Shown here: positions 1-6,741 of the stretch, one piece after another | Numbering within the stretch: position 1 is the stretch's first letter | Layout of the letters: every line of letters starts with the position of its first letter | Assembly (NCBI RefSeq): GCF_013388945.1 | Contig: NZ_JACAEH010000014.1 | Span: forward strand, 62,001 to 126,000 | DNA from: Nitrososphaera sp. | GTDB taxonomy: Archaea > Thermoproteota > Nitrososphaeria > Nitrososphaerales > Nitrososphaeraceae | Length of the DNA stretch: 64,000 bases | Direction of reading: 5' to 3' | Position numbers and translations under genes: made by a program | The notes under the pieces: model-generated | Seen by the model: only the letters and a program-made list of their open reading frames with translations | What the model was told of the DNA's origin: nothing | Database searches by the model: none

Positions 1-170
1 ACCTGCAGGACGAGAACGCCAAGAGGATGCTCGAGTCGGCATTCCCGCTGCGCCGAGTCGGCGAGCCCGACGACATCGCAGGTGCAGTATCATACCTGTG
101 CTCCGACGACGCAAAGTGGGTGACAGGCACGGTATTGATGGTGGACGGCGGCATCACGGCAAAGCAGTGA
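1..170 (+). CDS. SDR-family oxidoreductase, C-terminal fragment
   Basis: This is the 3' end of a gene cut by the window edge; the reading frame begins at base 3 and ends with TGA at 168-170. The visible 55 residues carry the typical end of a classical short-chain dehydrogenase/reductase: [19 protein letters not shown], then a [13 protein letters not shown] segment, as in FabG-like enzymes. The NAD(P)-binding motif and catalytic Ser-Tyr-Lys lie outside the window, so the substrate cannot be inferred. Confidence 0.85.
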   Translation, partial: LQDENAKRMLESAFPLRRVGEPDDIAGAVSYLCSDDAKWVTGTVLMVDGGITAKQ

Positions 171-184
171 CCGCCTCAATCCCT

Positions 185-223
185 TTATCATAAATATCGT
201 AATTTATGATAATATCGTAATTT
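185..223. promoter_or_regulatory. Palindrome plus 13-bp direct repeat upstream of PII gene
   Basis: TTATCATAAAT (185-195) and ATTTATGATAA (202-212) form a perfect 11-bp inverted repeat with a 6-nt spacer. AATATCGTAATTT also occurs twice as a perfect direct repeat (193-205 and 211-223). The element ends about 20 bp upstream of the probable TATA box of the PII-like gene, a position expected for an activator or regulator site. It could alternatively form a hairpin after the SDR gene. Confidence 0.55.
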
Positions 224-241
224 TAACGACTGCCAGAAACC

Positions 242-249
242 CTTATTAC
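242..249 (+). promoter_or_regulatory. TATA box of PII-like gene
   Basis: CTTATTAC lies about 27 nt upstream of ATG 273. This is the spacing expected for a leaderless archaeal transcript and supports ATG 273 over the upstream TTG at 252. Confidence 0.45.
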
Positions 250-272
250 TTTTGGGCTACGCTAGGTGTGGT

Positions 273-617
273 ATGAAGAGACTTGACATTATCATCCCGC
301 ACGAGCGCCTCGGGGAAGTCAACGAGATCCTCCACAACCACAAGGTCGGGGGCATGTCATTTTACGACATCAAGGGCAGGGGCAGGGCCAAAAGGGAGCC
401 CGTCTCTGTCGGGAGGGGCGTCATGCGGTACGTGCCGGAGTTTGGATTTCGCACCAAGATAGAGGTGCTCGTCGCCGACTCGCTTGTCAAGCCGATAATT
501 GACGACATCATCAAGAAGATAAGCACCGGCTCTGCGTCGGACGGCAAAGTGTTTGTCTTTGACGTGGCAGAAGCGTACGACATCGGGAGCAAGGAAAAGG
601 GCGACGCGGCGCTCTAG
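273..617 (+). CDS. P-II family signal-transduction protein
   Basis: A 114-aa protein of the GlnB/GlnK fold, which normally senses ATP/ADP and 2-oxoglutarate and controls nitrogen uptake or assimilation by binding partner proteins. The N-terminal strand MKRLDIIIP, the T-loop region after FYDIKGRGR, and the C-terminal DGKVFVFDVAEAYDIG segment follow the PII pattern. The canonical VRIRTGERG C-loop is replaced by AYDIGSKEKG, so this is a divergent PII. ATG 273 is chosen over TTG 252 because homologues start with MKR and because of the TATA spacing. No amtB is adjacent. A paralogue lies at 2131-2475. Confidence 0.85.
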   Translation: MKRLDIIIPHERLGEVNEILHNHKVGGMSFYDIKGRGRAKREPVSVGRGVMRYVPEFGFRTKIEVLVADSLVKPIIDDIIKKISTGSASDGKVFVFDVAEAYDIGSKEKGDAAL

Positions 618-621
618 GCTC

Positions 622-627
622 TTTTTT
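622..627 (+). terminator. T-run after PII gene
   Basis: Six consecutive T residues lie 4 nt after the stop codon. Archaeal intrinsic termination often needs only a T-run on the non-template strand; no hairpin is evident. Confidence 0.3.
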
Positions 628-690
628 CTCCGCGCCCGGATTTCTGTCGGGCTTCGATAGTTTAAAGTGCGATGCGCCCAAATAGTGGGC

Positions 691-984
691 ATGGGATTGG
701 ATCCACCAACAAGGGGAGCGGTTGAACAGACGATAGACCAGGCCGTCAAGCTGGTCCCGGACACGGCCCAGATTTTCAGGGCGCCGGCGATGAAGTCGAG
801 TTTTCGTATATCAAGCGAGCAGGATTTCGTGCTTGGCGTGACTTATGGGCGCATAATGATGTCCATAACCACGTTCTGGAACCTCACCCACAAGCGCACA
901 ATGAACGGCGAGGAGGTGGACGAAATAAACAGCGCGATACTGAGGCGCCTGCCAGAGATTCACAAGGCTATCATGGCCGACTAG
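691..984 (+). CDS. Conserved hypothetical protein, 97 aa
   Basis: I do not recognise the family. The protein is soluble, with no membrane segment or cysteine motif; its second half (TFWNLTHKRTMNGEEVDEIN and onward) looks helical. The ORF track opens at 667, but a TATA-like TTTAAA at about 661-666 sits 25-30 nt before ATG 691, so a leaderless start at 691 is preferred. It stands alone between the PII gene and the metal transporter. Confidence 0.6.
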   Translation: MGLDPPTRGAVEQTIDQAVKLVPDTAQIFRAPAMKSSFRISSEQDFVLGVTYGRIMMSITTFWNLTHKRTMNGEEVDEINSAILRRLPEIHKAIMAD

Positions 985-1068
985 TCTGCTGCCTGGCATG
1001 TATGCCAGAAACTGCATCCGTAAAAGCTAATTAGAGGGTAAAACAGCCTCCCGGGTACCGGTCGATTA

Positions 1069-1932
1069 TTGGACAAGACCAAAGTCTTCGAGGAAGGAAG
1101 ACGCGCTGCATGGGTCTCCGTTTGGACACTGCTAGGGATAGGAATTGGAGAGATCGTCATTTCCACCACGACCGGCAGTCTGACCCTTGCTGCGGACGGC
1201 TTTGACTCGCTTGCCGACGCGCTCGTCTCGTTCATCGTCTGGCTTGGAATCGGGATGCTGCACAAGCCAAAGAGCAAAAAGTTCCCGTTCGGCTACACCA
1301 AGATAGAAAGCTTTGCCGCGTTCGTTGCGGCGGTCGTCATTATCATACTGGGCGCGTTCATAGTCTACCACGCCTACGAGCGGTTCCTCAACCCTGTCGA
1401 GGTCGTAAACCCCGAGATAACCATGCTGACGCTTGTTGGCGCGGGCGCCATCTCGCTTCACAGGGCTTTCAAGGTGAGAAAGATCGCCAAGAAATACGAC
1501 CTCATCTCGTTGAACCTTGACGCAAAGAACTCTATCAAAGACGGCACTGCGTCCTTTGTGGGCCTGAGCACGGTCCTAGCAGGATACTTTGGCATCCCGC
1601 ACATGGACTCTGTTGGCAGCATCATGATAGCAGGCTACATATTTTACATGGCGTACAGCGCGTTCAAAGAATCCACCCTTGTCCTTGTCGACGCGGTGGA
1701 AAATCCAAAGCTGCAGGAGCAGATAATCACGTACGTAAGGAAGAACTTTGGCGTCGCAGTCGAGCAGGTGCGAATAAGGCCACTAGGGCACGCGTTTTCC
1801 GCCCAGGTGCACGTGGTTCTTGAAAGCAAGATGACGCTTGACGAGGTTCATGCCTTGACCAAAAAGATCCAAGAGTCAGTCGAGAAAGAGTTTGAGACAG
1901 AAGAAACGGTTGTAATCCCCCGGCCCGCCTGA
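1069..1932 (+). CDS. Cation diffusion facilitator (CDF) family transporter
   Basis: A 287-aa membrane protein of the CDF family, proton-coupled exporters of divalent metals such as zinc, cobalt, iron or manganese. About six transmembrane segments are visible. The TM2 metal-site motif is DGFDSLADA and the TM5 motif is DAKNSIKDG, both of the acidic DxxxD kind rather than the HxxxD typical of zinc exporters, so the metal is uncertain. The C-terminal 80 residues (VEQVRIRPLGHAFSAQVHV) form the usual cytosolic ferredoxin-like domain. TTG 1069 is the only plausible start before TM1. Confidence 0.88.
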   Translation: MDKTKVFEEGRRAAWVSVWTLLGIGIGEIVISTTTGSLTLAADGFDSLADALVSFIVWLGIGMLHKPKSKKFPFGYTKIESFAAFVAAVVIIILGAFIVYHAYERFLNPVEVVNPEITMLTLVGAGAISLHRAFKVRKIAKKYDLISLNLDAKNSIKDGTASFVGLSTVLAGYFGIPHMDSVGSIMIAGYIFYMAYSAFKESTLVLVDAVENPKLQEQIITYVRKNFGVAVEQVRIRPLGHAFSAQVHVVLESKMTLDEVHALTKKIQESVEKEFETEETVVIPRPA

Positions 1933-1994
1933 GCAACAGGTTTGCGCCAGAACTTCTCGAAAGTTTTATAATCTCGCCGGCTTTAGTATCTGCC

Positions 1995-2129
1995 ATGCAC
2001 ACAGAACACGATAAGAGGACCATGCCGGTATGCTTTACTCCCGAGCAGCTGAAGTTGGTGGAAGAGTATGCCAAGAAAAAGGGCATGCTCAACGCAAGCC
2101 AGGCAATCGAGGAGCTGGCCGGCAACTAG
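1995..2129 (+). CDS. Small ribbon-helix-helix-like protein, 44 aa
   Basis: This short gene is missing from the ORF track. It encodes MHTEHDKRTMPVCFTPEQ followed by LKLVEEYAKKKGMLNASQAIEELAGN. The strand plus two-helix pattern resembles a minimal CopG/Arc-type ribbon-helix-helix DNA-binding unit, though I cannot confirm the family. A TATA box TTTTATAATC (about 1964-1973) sits 27 nt upstream of ATG 1995, which supports expression. It converges on the PII paralogue with a 1-nt gap. Confidence 0.6.
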   Translation: MHTEHDKRTMPVCFTPEQLKLVEEYAKKKGMLNASQAIEELAGN

Positions 2130-2130
2130 G

Positions 2131-2475
2131 CTATAGTGCCGATTCCCCGCGCTTTTTCGTCCCCACGTCGACAACGTCGTCGATGTTGGAGACAAATATT
2201 TTGCCCTCTCCCTTGAGCCCGGAGCTGGTGCTTTCCAGTATCTTGTCTATCACCTTGTCAGCCATCGAGTCGGGCACAACCACCACTATGGTCGAGTTGA
2301 CGTTGAACTCGGGCGTGTAGGTGCTAGTTCCCCTCCCAGAGTGAACCTTCTGGCGCGGGATCTCTCCCCTTCCCTTTGACTCAAAGTAGGTGATTCCTCC
2401 CAGGTCCAGTTCCTTGAGTGCTGCAAACGCCCTTTCCAGACGCGCGCTTGGGACTACTGCTTCTATTCTCTTCAT
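2131..2475 (-). CDS. P-II family protein, second paralogue
   Basis: A 114-aa PII-like protein, similar in layout to the one at 273-617: MKRIEAVVP start, T-loop region after YFESKGRGE, and a C-terminal GEGKIFVSNIDDVVDVG segment. As in its paralogue, the canonical arginine-rich C-loop is replaced (VGTKKRGESAL). It probably signals energy or nitrogen status to an unidentified partner. The promoter carries an inverted repeat at the predicted transcription start, suggesting regulation separate from the first copy. Confidence 0.85.
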   Translation of the reverse strand: MKRIEAVVPSARLERAFAALKELDLGGITYFESKGRGEIPRQKVHSGRGTSTYTPEFNVNSTIVVVVPDSMADKVIDKILESTSSGLKGEGKIFVSNIDDVVDVGTKKRGESAL

Positions 2476-2484
2476 AATTTGAGT

Positions 2485-2505
2485 ACCTGCTTGCGCTATG
2501 CAGGT
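2485..2505 (-). promoter_or_regulatory. Inverted repeat at PII-2 transcription start
   Basis: ACCTGC (2485-2490) and GCAGGT (2500-2505) form a 6-bp inverted repeat. The probable TATA box of the minus-strand PII gene (TTAATAAAA, about 2507-2515) lies just upstream, placing the repeat over the predicted start site, as for an archaeal repressor operator. Confidence 0.4.
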
Positions 2506-2542
2506 CTTTTATTAAAATATTGTGCACATACCGCAATAAATT

Positions 2543-3037
2543 ATGTCATATTTGTCACAATTGGAATATTTTGACCGTTTTTGCTCGCATACTTTTTGTA
2601 CCCGTCCAGCCGAAAAAGACGCGTTGGGTCTCTTTGGCAAAAAGCCACTCTTCTGCGCCGTCTGCAAGAAGGAGCTGAAGCACAAGTACAAGCCAAGCGA
2701 AGAGTGGAACATGGAAGGGTACCTGTGCAGCGACTGCCACATAGAAAAGACCAAAGAGTTTGCCATGAAAAGCCAGAGCACGGACAGGTGTGCCGTCTGC
2801 AAGGCAGACCTTGGCGACATCGCAGTCAAGCCCCGGTGGCAGTGGGAGATGGAGGCCGGGACTCTCTTGTGCCAGCCCTGCTTTAACAAAAAGGACGCCG
2901 AGTACAACAAAAAGCTGAACTTTTGCGCCGTGTGCGGGACAAAGATAGGGTTTGTGCGTTACAACCCCAAGCCTGCATGGAAGATACAGGGGCAGATGTG
3001 CCGCAAGTGCTGGGACGTGAGGAACGCCCAGAAATGA
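2543..3037 (+). CDS. Multi-zinc-ribbon protein, 164 aa
   Basis: Three successive treble-clef-like cysteine modules are visible: CAVCKKEL...CSDC (residues about 32-63), CAVCKADL...CQPC (about 80-112) and CAVCGTKI...CRKC (about 128-155). Each probably binds one zinc ion. The function is unknown; it may act in nucleic-acid or protein binding. An AT-rich TATA-like AAAATATT about 25 nt upstream supports ATG 2543. The stop overlaps the next zinc-finger gene (ATGA), so the two form an operon. Confidence 0.7.
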   Translation: MSYLSQLEYFDRFCSHTFCTRPAEKDALGLFGKKPLFCAVCKKELKHKYKPSEEWNMEGYLCSDCHIEKTKEFAMKSQSTDRCAVCKADLGDIAVKPRWQWEMEAGTLLCQPCFNKKDAEYNKKLNFCAVCGTKIGFVRYNPKPAWKIQGQMCRKCWDVRNAQK

Positions 3038-3252
3038 TATTCAAAAAGCACGAGTGTGACAAGTGCGGCAGGAAATTCGGCAAGGTGGAGGAGCTCATGC
3101 ACCACCAGATGCTGGCCCACGAAAGCAGGCTGTATTTATGCGAAAAGTGCGGCATGGGCTTTGAGGGGATGGAGCAGATGCGCGACCACGCAAAAAAGTT
3201 CCACTCGTACAACCGGCAGGTGGACGAAAGAAAAAGGTCAGATGGCCTTTAG
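3034..3252 (+). CDS. Two-finger C2H2 zinc-finger protein, 72 aa
   Basis: Two classic C2H2 units are visible: CDKCGRKFGKVEELMHHQMLAH and CEKCGMGFEGMEQMRDHAKKFH (each split here by hydrophobic residues at the usual positions). Such eukaryote-like fingers occur in many small archaeal proteins and probably bind DNA or RNA. The start ATG overlaps the stop of the upstream multi-zinc-ribbon gene (ATGA). The 3' end overlaps the convergent rpoP gene by 15 bp. Confidence 0.75.
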   Translation: MIFKKHECDKCGRKFGKVEELMHHQMLAHESRLYLCEKCGMGFEGMEQMRDHAKKFHSYNRQVDERKRSDGL

Positions 3253-3405
3253 CTGTTTTACTATAGGCGGCCTGGCCTTGCGGAAAACTCGAAACCCGCA
3301 GATGCACTTTATCTCAGGAAGCCTCGACAGCTCTTCAACCGTGACCGGCGTTCCGCAGCGCATGCACTCGTACGTGACGTTTGCGGCGGAGGAACTTTCA
3401 GACAT
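3238..3405 (-). CDS. rpoP: DNA-directed RNA polymerase subunit P (Rpo12)
   Basis: This 55-aa gene is too short for the ORF track. It encodes a zinc-binding subunit of archaeal RNA polymerase, equivalent to eukaryotic Rpb12. The motif YECMRCGTPV, then CICGFRVFRKARPPIVKQLKA, matches the family, including the conserved RPPIVK end. The third and fourth ligands appear as CIC-G rather than CPxCG. A TATA box (TTAAAATG on the minus strand, about 3429-3438) lies 28 nt upstream of ATG 3405. It sits just downstream of ppdK, and the coding end overlaps the convergent zinc-finger gene. Confidence 0.85.
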   Translation of the reverse strand: MSESSSAANVTYECMRCGTPVTVEELSRLPEIKCICGFRVFRKARPPIVKQLKAI

Positions 3406-3438
3406 AGGGAAAGCGTGCCCCGGCCCACATTTTAAGCT

Positions 3439-6102
3439 TTAATCGGCCAAGAATCTCGAAAGCTTGGTCTCCCTGCTTCCCCTTATGGCCGACTGCGCCG
3501 CGGCAAGTATGGCGATCGGTATCCTGTGCGACGAGGCGCTGACGTAGTCGAGGCCCATCCTTGCGCACAGCTCTATAGAGCGCGGGTCGCCGCCGTGCTC
3601 GCCGCAGATCCCGACTTCCATGTCCTTCTTGACCTTCCTTGCAGACTCGACTGTCATTGCCATCAGCCTGCCCACGCCCTTGCTGTCAAGCGTCTGGAAC
3701 GGGTTTGCGGAAATTATGCGCTTTTCAAGGTAGACCGGCAGGAACTTGCCCTCCGCGTCCTCCCTGCTGAAACTGAACGTCGCCTGAGTCAGGTCGTTTG
3801 TGCCAAAGCTCAAGAAATCTGCGACGTGCGCTATCTCGTCTGCAAGCAGGCACGCCCTCACGACTTCTATCATGCTGCCAAACATCATCTTGAGCTTGAC
3901 CTTGTGCCGGTGCTCGACCTCGCGCTTGACAGACTCGAACATGTGCCTGATGGTCGCAAGCTCGTTTACCATGCCCACCTGCGGCACCATCACCTGCGGC
4001 TCAACCCTCACGCCTTCCTTTGTCAGCTCTGCCGCAGCCTCGCATATTGCGCGGATCTGCATCTCGTAGATCTCGGGAAACGTGATGCCAACTCTTATGC
4101 CCCGGTGTCCGAGCATCGGGTTTATCTCGGACAGTTCGTGCACGCGCCTGAGCATCTTTTCGCGCTCTAGCATCCCCTTTTCCGCTTTCGGCCCGCCTTC
4201 TGACTTTAGCTCAAATATCTGCATCATCAGGTCCTCCTCTTTCGGCAAAAACTCGTGAAGCGGAGGGTCGAGCAGCCGTATGGTCACGGGCAGGCCCTGC
4301 ATCTCTTTAAATATCGACTTAAAGTCGGACCGCTGCAGGCGCTCAAGGTCTGAAAGTGCCTTCCTGCGATCCGAGTCGCTTTCAGCCATCACCATCCTGG
4401 CAAATAGCGCGCGCCTTTCGTGCTGGTTGAACATCCACTCGGTCCTGCACAGTCCTATGCCTTCGGCGCCGTACTTTCTTGCAAGCGCGGCGTTTTCCGG
4501 CGTGTCGGCGTTTGCGCGGATCTTTATGACTTTCATCTCTGACGCCCACTGGAGGATTTCCTTGAATTCCGACGAGATCTCTGCCTTTGAGGTAGGCACC
4601 TCGCCCACGTACACCCTGCCAGTCGAGCCGTCGATGGTTATTGTCTGGCCCTCTGACACCGCTACCCTGCCGTCTATGGAAAAGCGCTTGCCCTCGGGGT
4701 CTATCTCTATCGGGGTGCAGCTTGCGACGCATGGTTTTCCCATGCCCCTTGCGACCACGACAGGGTGCGAGGTCTTGCCCCCGCTGCTTGTCAGTATGCC
4801 TGCGCAGAGTCTGAACGCCGAGACGTCGTCGGGCTTTATCTCCTTCATGACAAGTATCACCCTGTTGCCGTGCCTTGCAAGCGTCTCTGCCCGCGAAGAG
4901 TCAAACACAGCCACGCCTGAAGCCGCGCCGGGCGACGCCGGGATCCCGGTGGCAATGGCCCTGTGCTTTGCGCTTTCAATCCTAGGGTAGAGCGCCTGCT
5001 CCAGTCCTTCCGGGTCTATCCTCTGCAGAGCCTCCGTCTTGCCCAGGAGCCCTTCGTGGTACATGTCAACTGATGTCTTGACGCTTGCAACAGCACTCAT
5101 TTTCGCGGTCCTTGTCTGCAGCATGTACAGTTTCCCGCGCTCTATTGTTATCTCGGTGTGCTGGCACTCTCTAAAGTGGTTCTCAAGCTTCTCGCACACC
5201 TCGGCCAGCTGCCTGTAGGCATCTGGAAGCTCTTTTTCCATCTGGTCTATGTGGCTCGGGTTTGCCTTGCCTGACACGACGTCTTCTCCCTGCGCGTTTG
5301 TCAAATAGTCGCCGTAGATCTTTTTCTCGCCGGTAACGGGATCGCGGGTAAAGACGACGCCGGTGGCACTGTCTGGCCCCATGTTGCCAAACACCATGGC
5401 GACCACCGCAACTGCCGTGCCGTTTGCCATTTCCGGCGTTATGCCGTGCTGGCGGCGGAACTCCGTCGAGCGCTTGCCGGTCCACGACATGAAAACGGCG
5501 TTGATTGCAAGCTCCAGCTGCCTGTAGGGGTCTGCCGGGAATTTCCTGCCGCCCTTTTCGCAGAGCGACTTGAAAGCGGCCGTGAGTTTTCGAAGCGACT
5601 TGTCGTCGTTCAGGTCTGTGCCTGCCATCGCCTTTTCAAACTGCCTGTCGTCTATCCCAAGAACAATCTTGCCAAACATCTGGACAAAGCGCCTGTACGA
5701 GTCCCAGGCAAACCTTGCGTCCGTGTTTTTCGCAAGCCCCTCGACGGTCTCGTCGTTCAGACCCAAATCAAGGATGGTGTCCATCATGCCCGGCATCGAG
5801 ACTGCGGCGCCTGACCGCACCGACACGAGCAGCGGGTTTTCAGCCCCGCCGAACTTCTTGCCCGTCATGACTTCAAGCTTTCTTATGGACTTGCGGACCT
5901 CGTCCATCAGCCCGTCGGGCATGTGCCTGCCGGCCTCGTAGAACTTTTCGCAGATGTCAGTTGTTATTATGAACCCCGGCGGGACAGGAAGGCCGAGCTT
6001 TGTCATCTCCGCTAGCCCCGCGCCCTTGCCGCCAAGGAGCGCCCGGTCCTTGCCGTCGGCCTCATCAAAGAAGTAGATGGGCTTTGGGATGGCGCTGCTC
6101 AA
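3439..6102 (-). CDS. ppdK: Pyruvate, phosphate dikinase
   Basis: An 887-aa enzyme, normal length for PPDK, which interconverts pyruvate, ATP and phosphate with PEP, AMP and pyrophosphate. In an autotrophic archaeon it would feed gluconeogenesis from fixed carbon. The N-terminal ATP-grasp part begins FFDEADGKDRALLGGKGAGLAEM; the central phosphohistidine site is LTSSGGKTSHPVVVARGMGK; the C-terminal PEP-binding barrel ends with CGEHGGDP. A TATA-like GTTTTAAACC 27 nt upstream supports ATG 6102. The inorganic pyrophosphatase gene at 55233 could drive the PEP direction by removing pyrophosphate. Confidence 0.95.
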   Translation of the reverse strand: MSSAIPKPIYFFDEADGKDRALLGGKGAGLAEMTKLGLPVPPGFIITTDICEKFYEAGRHMPDGLMDEVRKSIRKLEVMTGKKFGGAENPLLVSVRSGAAVSMPGMMDTILDLGLNDETVEGLAKNTDARFAWDSYRRFVQMFGKIVLGIDDRQFEKAMAGTDLNDDKSLRKLTAAFKSLCEKGGRKFPADPYRQLELAINAVFMSWTGKRSTEFRRQHGITPEMANGTAVAVVAMVFGNMGPDSATGVVFTRDPVTGEKKIYGDYLTNAQGEDVVSGKANPSHIDQMEKELPDAYRQLAEVCEKLENHFRECQHTEITIERGKLYMLQTRTAKMSAVASVKTSVDMYHEGLLGKTEALQRIDPEGLEQALYPRIESAKHRAIATGIPASPGAASGVAVFDSSRAETLARHGNRVILVMKEIKPDDVSAFRLCAGILTSSGGKTSHPVVVARGMGKPCVASCTPIEIDPEGKRFSIDGRVAVSEGQTITIDGSTGRVYVGEVPTSKAEISSEFKEILQWASEMKVIKIRANADTPENAALARKYGAEGIGLCRTEWMFNQHERRALFARMVMAESDSDRRKALSDLERLQRSDFKSIFKEMQGLPVTIRLLDPPLHEFLPKEEDLMMQIFELKSEGGPKAEKGMLEREKMLRRVHELSEINPMLGHRGIRVGITFPEIYEMQIRAICEAAAELTKEGVRVEPQVMVPQVGMVNELATIRHMFESVKREVEHRHKVKLKMMFGSMIEVVRACLLADEIAHVADFLSFGTNDLTQATFSFSREDAEGKFLPVYLEKRIISANPFQTLDSKGVGRLMAMTVESARKVKKDMEVGICGEHGGDPRSIELCARMGLDYVSASSHRIPIAILAAAQSAIRGSRETKLSRFLAD

Positions 6103-6252
6103 TTCGGGTATTGCTCCGCCGGCGCTGGTTTAAAACGTTGTGCGCGCAAGGCCGGCGACGCGGCAGAGCAAACTTATAGTGCGGGCTACCAAAAACGTTA
6201 AAAAAGAAAATTTCTGTTTTTCGGCAAGGGCGCGTCTTGGGCGGGCTGTGAA

Positions 6253-6714
6253 ATGACCAATTCCAACAGGAACAGGGTTGCAGGAGGGCTAGGGATAGCG
6301 TCTGCGATACTGTTCATCGTGTCAGGCTACAGCGTCAACCTCGGCATATACCGCGCAGTCGAGTCGGGCATCCAGCAGAACACGTCGCAGGAGGTGTGGC
6401 AGGTCGCCGCCATCCCCATCAACATCCTTGCGCTCGTCGCGCAGCTTGGAGGATTTGCCGTGCTTGCAGGCGCGCTCTTGTTTCTCAAGAACCACATAAC
6501 AGGTGGCAAGGTACTGGTTATCATAGGGATAGGGCAGGGGATAATCACGATAATAGTTGCGCTTGTCATAGAGATGATGCAGGGCGGAATCGTGGACGCA
6601 GGCAATTATGTCCTGTGGCTTGCGACCTCTGCAACAGGCATCGGCATCGTGTTTTCAATAGTCGCAAGGAGCATCGCAAAGCCGGTCCCAAAGGACGTGA
6701 GCCAGCGCAAGTAA
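6253..6714 (+). CDS. Four-helix integral membrane protein, 153 aa
   Basis: No family is recognised. Four hydrophobic segments are visible at about residues 14-34, 50-78, 84-106 and 118-140, with a short charged C-terminal tail (KPVPKDVSQRK). There are no cysteine or histidine clusters. The stop codon region contains the probable TATA box of the downstream helicase gene, so the two genes are probably transcribed separately. Confidence 0.65.
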   Translation: MTNSNRNRVAGGLGIASAILFIVSGYSVNLGIYRAVESGIQQNTSQEVWQVAAIPINILALVAQLGGFAVLAGALLFLKNHITGGKVLVIIGIGQGIITIIVALVIEMMQGGIVDAGNYVLWLATSATGIGIVFSIVARSIAKPVPKDVSQRK

Positions 6715-6741
6715 TTTATCCCGCAAAAGCGCGCCGGCTCC

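Noticed and set aside
3526-4170. 214-aa plus-strand ORF inside ppdK
   Set aside because: Antisense shadow of a clear PPDK gene; no family features.
4280-4990. 236-aa plus-strand ORF inside ppdK
   Set aside because: Antisense shadow of ppdK in GC-rich DNA.
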